Source: Rhodospirillales bacterium (lineage in GTDB: Bacteria > Pseudomonadota > Alphaproteobacteria > UBA9219). Taken from it: 18,559 nt of DNA. Shown here piece after piece: positions 6,877 to 13,047 of the stretch. Each line of letters starts with the position of its first letter. The stretch's first letter is position 1. The stretch covers positions 1-18,559 of the forward strand of contig JAATFY010000186.1 in the NCBI GenBank assembly GCA_015654915.1, in the 5' to 3' direction. A program made the position numbers and the translations under genes. The notes under the pieces were generated by a model that saw only the letters and a program-made list of their open reading frames with translations, was not told the DNA's origin and searched no databases.

Positions 6877-7061
6877 GCGCTGATGAATGGTCAGCGTGGG
6901 GCTTGATAACCTCTATCCATAGCGGCTTGTGCGCCGTTTCGCACTCCTCGACCGACGGTCGGGGAGGCTTGGGCTATGTTCAGGGCGAAAGCCTAAAGGC
7001 TCATGCGACCTTCCTATGGATAGGTTTATCAACTCCCCGATCACCAGTCCGGGAGCTATCA
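6877..7061 (+). ncRNA. Candidate structured leader RNA, copy 2, upstream of the methyltransferase (switch-like)
   Basis: Seen in sequence: hairpin P0 (CGCTGA/TCAGCG, 6878-6896), GGGG (6898-6901) and long closing stem P1. P1 pairs TTGATAA 6903-6909 with TTATCAA 7026-7032, and CTATCCATAG 6913-6922 with CTATGGATAG 7014-7023. Inside lie GTGCG/CGCAC (6929-6944), the 10-bp P3 CTCCTCGACC/GGTCGGGGAG (6944-6966), GGCTT/AAGCC (6966-6993), ATGTTC (6976) and AGCC-TAAA-GGCT (6990-7001). After P1, CTCCC (7033-7037) can pair with GGGAG (7051-7055), the ribosome-binding site six bases before the start codon. CTCCCC (7033-7038) can instead pair with GGGGAG (6961-6966) in the 3' arm of P3. These exclusive pairings form a plausible translational on/off switch. 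The parts and their order match the leader at 1467-1722. A riboswitch or protein-binding leader is inferred; no ligand is suggested beyond the downstream methyltransferase. Confidence 0.58.
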
Positions 7062-7757
7062 ATGTTACTTTCCGCCATACGCCGTCTTTTATCCGAGAAG
7101 CAAGGTCCCGGAACATGGGAAAACGCGCAAATCGCCGAGAAGGATTGCTGGCTTGCCCTTTGGGAGCCCTCCACGAGCGAAGCGCGGCGACGGGTAATTT
7201 TTAGCGAGCGCATCAAGGGCGAATTCCTGATTTCGCAACTTGAACTATACCTCGGTCAGGAAATAGAAACTCTTTGCAAAGGGAAAAGAATCTTGGATGT
7301 AGCTTGTGGGCCCGTCAGTTATACGAGTTCGATGAAAGGCGCATCCGCAATAGAAGGCGTCGATCCTCTCCATTATCCGGATTGGGTTTACGAGAAATAC
7401 GGTAACCGCTGCTTCGCGGTGCATCGCTGCCGGCTGGAAGATATGCCGGACCGGAAATACGATATTGCGCTTTGTTATAATGCACTTCAGCATTTCGAAT
7501 CTCTGCAAACGGCCTGCGCGGCACTTCGGCGCCTTCTCGATAGGGAGGGTCGATGCCTCATTATCGATTATCTGGAAATTCCCTGCGACGCGGCGCATCT
7601 GCAATATTTGACCAAGGAGGGATTAGACAAAACATTTTCGGATAATGGATTCAGGGTCAATTCTGTTGAAAAATTAATCCGGCTTGATCATTACGTGGAG
7701 CGTCCGGGTGGTGAACCAATAAAAGTTTACATGGGCGATATCACTGCGGTGTCATAG
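7062..7757 (+). CDS. Class I SAM-dependent methyltransferase, orphan
   Basis: This 231-residue protein has a Rossmann-fold methyltransferase core. SAM-binding motif I is ILDVACGP (residues 77-84). IEGVDPLHYPDW forms strand 2 with its acidic end, and YDIALCYNALQHFE matches motif II/post-motif II of the Methyltransf_11-like group. LRRLLDREGRCLIIDYLE is the following helix-strand. The substrate cannot be told; small molecules, lipids and sugars are all possible. The frame is open back to 6903, but I place the start at ATG 7062 because GGGAG lies six bases upstream and the upstream part is a structured RNA. The N-terminal about 70 residues (MLLSAIRRLLSEKQGPGTWENAQ) are outside the core and may bind substrate. 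Its neighbours are unrelated, so it looks like an accessory gene. Confidence 0.8.
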   Translation: MLLSAIRRLLSEKQGPGTWENAQIAEKDCWLALWEPSTSEARRRVIFSERIKGEFLISQLELYLGQEIETLCKGKRILDVACGPVSYTSSMKGASAIEGVDPLHYPDWVYEKYGNRCFAVHRCRLEDMPDRKYDIALCYNALQHFESLQTACAALRRLLDREGRCLIIDYLEIPCDAAHLQYLTKEGLDKTFSDNGFRVNSVEKLIRLDHYVERPGGEPIKVYMGDITAVS

Positions 7758-7957
7758 AGAGTTCAGCTCCAGCCTCAATCTGCGCAACGGATTTCTTTGA
7801 TGTGCTTGCTACATAAGCCCGACATTTCTCTAAAAGTTTATTCTTTTCAGCCATGAAAAATACTTGCATGACCCTCCGGCGCAAGGATGCGTCGAAGTTG
7901 TTGCGGAGGCTCGTAAAACGCCCGTAAAACGCGCGTTTTTAAGCTTTCTTTAAGCAT
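7741..7957 (-). other. Two overlapping small open frames in a gap with no clear gene
   Basis: The 295-nt gap between the methyltransferase and the next + gene has no clear gene. On the - strand, ATG 7957 opens a 36-codon frame (MLKESLKTRVLRAF..., stop at 7847). AAGGAG lies 10 nt upstream. ATG 7854 opens a 37-codon frame (MAEKNKLLEKCRAY..., stop at 7741) that overlaps the first by 8 nt and the methyltransferase 3' end by 17. The arrangement looks coupled but may be chance. Two palindromes, AAAACGCGCGTTTT (7926-7939) and AAAACGCGTTTT (7983-7994), lie in the same gap. Confidence 0.22.
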
Positions 7958-8052
7958 AGAAATGTTACTCCTTGGGCATCGAAAAACGCGTTTTCGTCGA
8001 ATTAGTTTCAGGGAAGCGTGATACGATTGGATAGTAAGAGAGGATTTGAGCC

Positions 8053-8451
8053 ATGACGATTAAACAGGTTTCCGAAGAACAAATGGTCCATCTGGTGCGC
8101 AACTCGCTCCTCGTCGCCGGCCATGAAATGGGTGCCGAAGGCGACCACTGGCCGGTCATCAAATCCACCATCCACAGCGTGATGAAGGATTGGGAAGATC
8201 TGAAGATCGAACGCGCCGTCCATGAGGAGTTGAAAATCCAGCTGACAGCCTTGCTGGCCGAAATGGACCGCCACCTTATGACTTGCCCCGACGCCATCAA
8301 ACCGGCAGTCGCGGAAAAACTGAAAGAATTGCACGAACTGCACGACGCCTATTTTGCGTCGGTTGACGAAAGCGATTTACGCCTGAGCGACGAACAGATG
8401 CCTATGCATGTTAAACGCGCCGAAATTTTGATCGATACATTGGAGGACTAA
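8053..8451 (+). CDS. Hypothetical protein, all-helical, soluble
   Basis: This is a 132-residue protein with no signal peptide and no membrane segment. Predicted structure by eye is almost entirely amphipathic helix, rich in Glu, Lys, Leu, His and Met (VMKDWEDLKIERAVHEELKIQLTALLAEMD; AVAEKLKELHELHDAYF). AGAGAGG about eight bases before ATG 8053 is a good ribosome-binding site, and GC-rich codon use supports a real gene. The next gene starts one base after its stop, so the two are probably translated as a coupled pair. I do not recognise a family. The small acidic helical fold could suit a regulator or an adaptor, but nothing in the sequence proves this. Confidence 0.72.
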   Translation: MTIKQVSEEQMVHLVRNSLLVAGHEMGAEGDHWPVIKSTIHSVMKDWEDLKIERAVHEELKIQLTALLAEMDRHLMTCPDAIKPAVAEKLKELHELHDAYFASVDESDLRLSDEQMPMHVKRAEILIDTLED

Positions 8452-8452
8452 A

Positions 8453-8758
8453 ATGATTGGTTTGGATATGGATAGACCGACCGCGCAGATAAGGACAGCA
8501 CCCGCAACCGTCGTAGCCACCACCCGTGCCCTGTCGGAAAGCCGCACAGCTTTCACTGCAGGTGTTTCTGCTCTTGCCGGCGAAATTGCCGATCTGGCAT
8601 CGCTGCACCAGCCGGGATTGAGCGACACTGCACGCCGCTATACGGAAACAGCAGATGCGTCGGCACCTGTGACGAGCACAGCTTTGTCGCTCGGCGTTGA
8701 CCGCAGCATGGTAACCGGCACAGGCCGCCCGTCGGCAACCGCAAAACTGATACACTAA
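8453..8758 (+). CDS. Hypothetical protein coupled to the upstream gene
   Basis: This is a 101-residue protein of low complexity, rich in Ala, Thr and Ser (TAQIRTAPATVVATTRALSESRTAF), with no membrane helix or signal peptide. A central segment (TAGVSALAGEIADLASLHQPG) could be helical. The ATG at 8453 follows the preceding stop by one base, and TTGGAGGA in the end of that gene serves as ribosome-binding site, so coupling is likely. No family is recognised. A strong hairpin with a short T-rich stretch follows 30 bases after the stop and probably ends this two-gene unit. Confidence 0.62.
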   Translation: MIGLDMDRPTAQIRTAPATVVATTRALSESRTAFTAGVSALAGEIADLASLHQPGLSDTARRYTETADASAPVTSTALSLGVDRSMVTGTGRPSATAKLIH

Positions 8759-8787
8759 CCCCCATCTTTTGATTGCACTTTAGATCG

Positions 8788-8832
8788 ACTTCGGCTCGAA
8801 TGGATACTCCCCCACTCGAGCCGAAGTTCTTT
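8788..8832 (+). terminator. Strong hairpin with short T-run, probable terminator or sequestering leader
   Basis: ACTTCGGCTCGA (8788-8799) and TCGAGCCGAAGT (8816-8827) form a perfect 12-bp stem with a 16-base loop, followed by TCTTTT. It would end the two-gene unit upstream. The GTG start of the prepilin peptidase gene lies at 8834, directly after the T-run, so the same hairpin may also hold down its translation start. Confidence 0.55.
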
Positions 8833-8833
8833 T

Positions 8834-9613
8834 GTGATCCACCAGCAACACCACCACGTCATCGCCAACCTTCTTCACCTGCTGGCCGGAGGCGCGCTCG
8901 GCCTGATCGCGGCGGGCCTTGCCAACCATTTCGGCGGGCGCTCCGCCGACCGGCTGCCCGGCGAAAGCCGCTGGCCCGCTTGCGTCTATTGCTTCCGCCC
9001 CTTCTTCGGGCAGGACATTATCCCCCTGTTCGGCTGGCTGATGCGGCCCGATACGCTCCAACTCCCCTGCCCCTGCGGCGAACGCAAAGGCCTGTGGGCG
9101 CAGCCCGCGGTCGAGCTTCTCGGCTTCGCGCTCGGCCTCGCGGGTATGTATCTGGCCGGCTGGTCGGTGATGGCTGTCCCCTTGTGCCTCGGGCTCGGGC
9201 TCCTGCCCGCCATCGCCTTTATCGACCTCCATTTCGGCATTATTCCGGATGAACTCAACATCATGGTCGCCGTGTCCGGCGGGTTATGGGTATGGCTGAG
9301 CGGTGGGGATATCTATACCGCCCTGATCATCGCCGCCGCGCTGCTGGCACTCGGCCTGTTCTGCGCGCTTGTGTATAGCAGCTGGCGCGGCAAGGAAATG
9401 CTCGGGCTCGGCGATGTAAAATTTTTCGCCGCCGCCGGATTCTGGCTGCAGCCCGAAATCGCGCCGTGGTTTCTGGCGCTGGCCGGTTTTACGGGTGCGA
9501 TTGTCGGCATCACATGGCAACGGTTGGGCGGCGGCAAGGAATCGCCGTTCGCACCGTCGCTCTGCATCGCGCTGGCGGCTTGTGTCCTTTATCAACTGAT
9601 GCAGATGCCATGA
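8834..9613 (+). CDS. Type IV prepilin peptidase / leader peptidase (A24 family)
   Basis: This inner-membrane aspartic protease cleaves the leader of type IV pilin or pseudopilin precursors and may N-methylate the new end. The 259 residues hold about seven to eight hydrophobic segments. The catalytic aspartates are D131 (AFIDLHFGIIPDELN) and D194 in the GxGD motif (GLGDVKFF). The N-terminal cytoplasmic domain has the four-Cys cluster of bifunctional PilD/GspO-type enzymes (C50 and C53 in CVYC; C79 and C81 in CPC), followed by the AQPAVELLGF segment. GTG at 8834 is the only reasonable start after the previous in-frame stop, but it lacks a good ribosome-binding site. The gene overlaps murJ by four bases (ATGA). 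No pilin or secretion genes are in view, so whether it serves type II secretion, type IV or Tad pili is open. Confidence 0.87.
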   Translation: MIHQQHHHVIANLLHLLAGGALGLIAAGLANHFGGRSADRLPGESRWPACVYCFRPFFGQDIIPLFGWLMRPDTLQLPCPCGERKGLWAQPAVELLGFALGLAGMYLAGWSVMAVPLCLGLGLLPAIAFIDLHFGIIPDELNIMVAVSGGLWVWLSGGDIYTALIIAAALLALGLFCALVYSSWRGKEMLGLGDVKFFAAAGFWLQPEIAPWFLALAGFTGAIVGITWQRLGGGKESPFAPSLCIALAACVLYQLMQMP

Positions 9614-11166
9614 ATTTCGCGCGCTCCCTCTTTACCGTAAGCGGCCTGACGGTTTTGAGCCGCGTCGCGGGATTCGTGCGCGACACTCTGACCGCTACCT
9701 TTCTGGGTGCTGGCCCTGTCGCCGACGCGTTCTTTGTCGCGCAGCGTTTGCCTAACTTGTTCCGCAGCCTGTTTGCCGAAGGCGCGTTCTCGGCGGCTTT
9801 CGTACCGCTCTATACCTCCGAAAAACACAGCCACGGCCATGACGCGGCGCAGAATTTTGCAGGGCAAGCGCTGATGCTTCTGCTGTCCGTCCTGATCCCC
9901 TTCTCCGCCCTCATCATGATGTTCATGCCGCAGGTGATGCTGATACTGGCACCGGGATTCGAACATAGCCCCGGGAAATACCAATTCGCGGTCGATTTCA
10001 GCACGATCACCTTTCCCTATCTGGCGCTGATCTCCGTCACGGCGCTGCAAACCAGCGTTCTGAACGCCCATGGCAGGTTCGGCCCGGGTGCCGCCGCGCC
10101 CATCGCCTTCAACCTCGTGCTGATCGCCGCTTTGTTCGCGACGCGGTTCACGAACTTCCATGTCGGCTATATGCTGTCATGGGCCGTGACGGTATCGGGC
10201 GTGGTGCAGATGCTGTGGCTTTACATAAGCTGCCGCCGCGCGGGCGTTTCCATTCCCCTCGTCTGGCCGCATCTCGGCCACGCCAGTAAACTGTTATTCC
10301 GGCGCATAGGGCCGGGCGCCGTCGGCGCGGGTGCGGTGCAAATCAATCTTCTGGTTTCAACCATCCTGGCATCGACGCTACCGACAGGCGCGGTGTCCTA
10401 TCTGTTTTATGCCGACCGCGTGAACCAGCTGCCGCTGGGCATTGTCGGCGTCGCCGTGGCAACGACGCTGCTGCCGGTGCTTTCGCGCCATGTCGAAGCC
10501 AACAAGGAAGACAAGGTGCGGCATTACACCAGCCGCGCCATCGAATTTTGTCTCGTGCTGGGATTGCCCGCCGCCATCGGCCTCGTTATCGCGGCGCAGC
10601 CGATCATCCAGACTTTGTTCGAGCATGGCGCATTCTCGCACGACGATACGCTTGCGACGTCCGCCACGCTGGCGGCCTATTCGCTCGGCATTCCGGCATT
10701 CCTTCTGGTCAAGGTGTTCGCATCCGGTTTTTTCGCGCGCGGCGATACAGTGACGCCGGTGAAAATCGCCGTAACGGCCATGGTGGTGAATGTGGTTTTC
10801 TGCCTTTTGCTGATCGGGCCGTTCAAGCATACCGGCATCGCCTTCGCCAACAGCATCGCGGTATGGGCGAACGCCCTTCTTCTTTTCGCCTTGCTGAAAA
10901 AACGGCGCGGCATCTTAGGCGATGCCAAGCTTCTGCACCGCATGCCGCGCCTTATCGGATCGGCCGCAGGCATGGCGGCAGTAACGTGGGCCCTGACCCG
11001 CTTCACCTCCGGTTGGTTCGAAGCACGGCAACTGGCGCAGGAAGCCATCGGCTTAACGATTGTCATCGGTGGCTCGGCCCTTGTTTACGGGCTTTTGGTG
11101 CATTTTACCGGCGCCTTCCGGCTGCACGAGGCGCTTGTGATAATGAAGCGCAAGCCGTTAGAATGA
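9610..11166 (+). CDS. murJ: Lipid II flippase MurJ (MviN)
   Basis: MurJ moves lipid II from the inner to the outer face of the cytoplasmic membrane in peptidoglycan synthesis. The 518-residue protein has the 14-helix MVF/MOP-exporter pattern. Residues essential in E. coli MurJ are present at identical positions: R18 and R24 (LSRVAGFVRD), D39 and R52 (ADAFFVAQRLPNLFRSLFAEGAFS). The frame is open upstream to 9466 inside the peptidase gene, but ATG 9610 gives the standard MNFARSLFTVSGLTVLSR opening. It also makes an ATGA overlap with the peptidase stop, so translation is probably coupled. trpS follows after 20 bases. The murJ-trpS pairing is common in Alphaproteobacteria; the prepilin peptidase in front is less usual. 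Confidence 0.97.
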   Translation: MNFARSLFTVSGLTVLSRVAGFVRDTLTATFLGAGPVADAFFVAQRLPNLFRSLFAEGAFSAAFVPLYTSEKHSHGHDAAQNFAGQALMLLLSVLIPFSALIMMFMPQVMLILAPGFEHSPGKYQFAVDFSTITFPYLALISVTALQTSVLNAHGRFGPGAAAPIAFNLVLIAALFATRFTNFHVGYMLSWAVTVSGVVQMLWLYISCRRAGVSIPLVWPHLGHASKLLFRRIGPGAVGAGAVQINLLVSTILASTLPTGAVSYLFYADRVNQLPLGIVGVAVATTLLPVLSRHVEANKEDKVRHYTSRAIEFCLVLGLPAAIGLVIAAQPIIQTLFEHGAFSHDDTLATSATLAAYSLGIPAFLLVKVFASGFFARGDTVTPVKIAVTAMVVNVVFCLLLIGPFKHTGIAFANSIAVWANALLLFALLKKRRGILGDAKLLHRMPRLIGSAAGMAAVTWALTRFTSGWFEARQLAQEAIGLTIVIGGSALVYGLLVHFTGAFRLHEALVIMKRKPLE

Positions 11167-11186
11167 GCGCCCTGACAGGAGATTAG

Positions 11187-12275
11187 ATGGTACATCGCAT
11201 TCTTTCCGGCATGCAACCGACCGGTAATTTGCATCTCGGCAATTACCTCGGCGCGCTCAAGAACTGGGTCAAGCTGCAGGACACGGCGGAGTGCTATTAC
11301 TGCGTGGTCGATCTGCATGCGATCACGGTGCCGCAAGACCCGCAGAAACTGAAACAGGCAACGCGCGAAACGGCAGCAGCCTATATCGCCGCCGGCATCG
11401 ATACGCGTAAAAGCACCTTGTTCGTGCAGAGCGCCGTGTCGGCGCATGCCGAACTGGGCTGGATTTTATCGACGCTGACTCCGCTCGGCTGGCTAGGACG
11501 TATGACGCAATTCAAAGATACCAAGGCTCGAATTAAATATAAGGCCAATGTTTCTGAAGAAGAACAAAAAAAGGCAGCCGCAAGCATTCGGAAAATTGTG
11601 GTCGATGATGTTTCCATTATACCATCAGATGCAAAGCTGGGACTTTTCGCCTATCCCGTCCTGATGGCCGCCGATATTCTGGCCTATAAGGCGACGCATG
11701 TGCCGGTGGGCGAGGACCAGAAGCAGCATCTGGAGTTGACGCGCGATATCGCGGGCGCTTTCAACCGCGCCTACAACGCCGAATATTTCCCCATTCCCGA
11801 GCCGCAAATTCTCGGCGAAGCCACGCGCGTGATGTCGCTGCGCGACGGCACCAAGAAGATGAGCAAATCGGACGAAAGCGATTATTCGCGCATCAACCTG
11901 ACGGACGATGCCGACGCCATCGCGCTCAAGATCAAAAAAGCCAAGACCGACGCCGATCCGCTGCCGGAAACGGTCGCCGAACTCGAAAAACGTCCCGAGG
12001 CCTATAACCTCGTGACGATTTACGCGGCTTTATCCGACAGCCCGCGCGGCGCGGTCCTGGAAGCCCATACGGGCGAGCAGTTCTCGACCTTCAAGAAAGA
12101 CCTGACCGAAATGGCGGTGGCCAAGCTTTTGCCAATCACCGAGAAAATGCGCCGGCTTCTGGCCGATCCGGTCGAGATCGACCAAATTTTGATCCGCGGC
12201 GAGGAACATGCCAACGCCCTCACCCAGAAACACATGCGCGAGATCAAGGATATTATCGGGTTGTGGAACGTTTAA
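11187..12275 (+). CDS. trpS: Tryptophanyl-tRNA synthetase with an unusual internal insertion
   Basis: TrpS charges tRNA-Trp with tryptophan in the cytoplasm. The class I signature is TGNLHLGNY (H16-N19 region), and KMSKS is exact at residues 224-228. GLFAYPVLMAADIL and THVPVGEDQKQHLELTRDIA are the usual active-site segments. AGGAG eight bases before ATG 11187 is a good ribosome-binding site. The protein is 362 residues against about 330-335 for the family. The excess lies between FKD and GLFAYPV (residues 112-151), where about 40 residues replace the usual 11 or so. This stretch (about 11520-11639) is near 40% GC by hand count and Lys/Glu-rich, unlike the rest of the gene. The frame is intact and all catalytic motifs are present, so the enzyme is probably active. 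It ends the peptidase-murJ-trpS operon. Confidence 0.96.
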   Translation: MVHRILSGMQPTGNLHLGNYLGALKNWVKLQDTAECYYCVVDLHAITVPQDPQKLKQATRETAAAYIAAGIDTRKSTLFVQSAVSAHAELGWILSTLTPLGWLGRMTQFKDTKARIKYKANVSEEEQKKAAASIRKIVVDDVSIIPSDAKLGLFAYPVLMAADILAYKATHVPVGEDQKQHLELTRDIAGAFNRAYNAEYFPIPEPQILGEATRVMSLRDGTKKMSKSDESDYSRINLTDDADAIALKIKKAKTDADPLPETVAELEKRPEAYNLVTIYAALSDSPRGAVLEAHTGEQFSTFKKDLTEMAVAKLLPITEKMRRLLADPVEIDQILIRGEEHANALTQKHMREIKDIIGLWNV

Positions 12276-12282
12276 AATAAAT

Positions 12283-12426
12283 ACGTCATCCCGGCGAAGG
12301 CCGGGATCCAGTCAGGTTATCGACAAGATAATCTTATCCAAGGCCGCTACATAATTCCGCGCGGCCTTTTCAATCATTGTTATTGCTGAAAGCTCCACTG
12401 GATCCCGGCCTTCGCCGGGATGACGT
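12283..12426. repeat. Composite palindromic repeat with perfect 30-bp inverted ends (copy B)
   Basis: Positions 12283-12312 and 12397-12426 are exact reverse complements over 30 bases, beginning CGTCATCCCGG and ending CCGGGATGACG. Each arm is itself a hairpin (CCCGGC-GAAG-GCCGGG). The 84-base core carries the terminator-like stem at 12340-12370. It lies directly after trpS. This is a BIME/MITE-like non-autonomous element. Confidence 0.8.
12340..12370 (+). terminator. Probable rho-independent terminator of the trpS operon
   Basis: AAGGCCGC (12340-12347) and GCGGCCTT (12361-12368) form an 8-bp stem with a 13-base loop, followed by TT. It lies inside the inverted-repeat element after trpS. The T-run is short, so termination strength is uncertain. 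Confidence 0.5.
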
Positions 12427-12432
12427 TATAAG

Positions 12433-12464
12433 AAAAAAGGCGGGGATAAACCCCGCCTTTTCTA
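12433..12464. terminator. Bidirectional rho-independent terminator between trpS and rplL
   Basis: AAAAGGCGGGG, loop ATAAA and CCCCGCCTTTT form an 11-bp stem with A-run and T-run on either side. It can end trpS transcription on the + strand. On the - strand it can end the rplJ-rplL transcript, where the U-run is longer. Its presence shows that transcription is not designed to run from rplL into an rpoB gene here. Confidence 0.82.
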
Positions 12465-12473
12465 TTTCTTGCA

Positions 12474-12500
12474 TGGATCCCCGCTTTCGCGGGGATAAGC
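12474..12500. repeat. Single REP-like palindromic unit
   Basis: TGGATCCCCGC, TTTC and GCGGGGATAAGC form a CCCCGC/GCGGGG hairpin. It is a unit of the same repeat family with a degraded ATGACG end, located downstream of rplL. Confidence 0.6.
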
Positions 12501-12547
12501 GTTTGCTAAGTTCGTGCGGCCTACGCCGCGCTCACTAAGCAAGCCGC

Positions 12548-12925
12548 TTACTTGACTTCGACGGCGGCGCCGGCGGCTTCAAGCTGCTTCTTGAACTTGT
12601 GGGCGTCGGACTTCGAAGCGCCTTCGTTGACGGTCTTGGGGGCCCCTTCGACCAGATCCTTGGCTTCCTTGAGGCCGAGACCGGTGATCGCGCGGACTTC
12701 CTTAATGACTTCGATCTTCTTGTCGCCAGCCTTGGTCAGGACGATGGTGAATTCGGTCTGTTCTTCGGCAGCGGCAGCACCGGCGGCAGGGCCGGCAGCG
12801 GCAGCAGCGGCAACCGGAGCGGCGGCGCTAACGCCCCACTTGGTTTCCAGAAGCTTCGACAGTTCGGCCGCTTCGATTACGGTCAGGCCGGACAGGTCAT
12901 CAACCAATTTTTCTAACTTCGACAT
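12548..12925 (-). CDS. rplL: 50S ribosomal protein L7/L12
   Basis: L7/L12 forms the multimeric stalk of the 50S subunit, bound through L10, and recruits translational GTPases. The 125-residue protein has the N-terminal dimerisation helices (LEKLVDDLSGLTVIEAAELSKLLETKW) and an Ala/Gly/Pro-rich hinge (about residues 34-55). The C-terminal domain has EFTIVLTKAGDKKIEVIKEVRAITGLGLKEAKDLVE, with the conserved factor-binding helix. CAAAGGAGAG sits just before the ATG at 12925. It is the last gene of the r-protein operon here, followed by palindromic repeats and a terminator rather than rpoB. Confidence 0.98.
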   Translation of the reverse strand: MSKLEKLVDDLSGLTVIEAAELSKLLETKWGVSAAAPVAAAAAAGPAAGAAAAEEQTEFTIVLTKAGDKKIEVIKEVRAITGLGLKEAKDLVEGAPKTVNEGASKSDAHKFKKQLEAAGAAVEVK

Positions 12926-12973
12926 TTTACTCTCCTTTGTTGAACGTTGTGATTAATCTTAACTTCCCTTTTA

Positions 12974-13040
12974 CGTCACCCCCGGGGAGGCGGGGGTCCA
13001 TCTTGAACTAAAATGGATGCCCGCCTGCGCGGGCATGACG
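12974..13040. repeat. Composite palindromic repeat between rplJ and rplL (copy C)
   Basis: Two hairpin units face each other. The left unit (12974-13002) runs from CGTCACCCCC through GGGGGTCCAT. The right unit (13014-13040) runs from ATGGATGCCCGC through GCGGGCATGACG. About 10 bases separate them. It fills most of the 122-base gap between rplJ and rplL, so it must be transcribed in the rplJL mRNA. Confidence 0.72.
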
Positions 13041-13047
13041 AAAACTT

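Noticed and set aside
6903..7061. Upstream extension of the methyltransferase frame
   Set aside because: The extension is translated stem-loop sequence; a ribosome-binding site is present only before ATG 7062.
6877..7061. Known riboswitch classes (SAM, SAH, cobalamin, TPP, c-di-GMP, FMN) as an explanation of the leader
   Set aside because: The consensus core strings of these classes, as I know them, are not present; a covariance-model search is needed to exclude remote membership.
9466..9609. Upstream extension of the murJ frame
   Set aside because: It overlaps the prepilin peptidase coding region; ATG 9610 gives the conserved N-terminus and an ATGA overlap.
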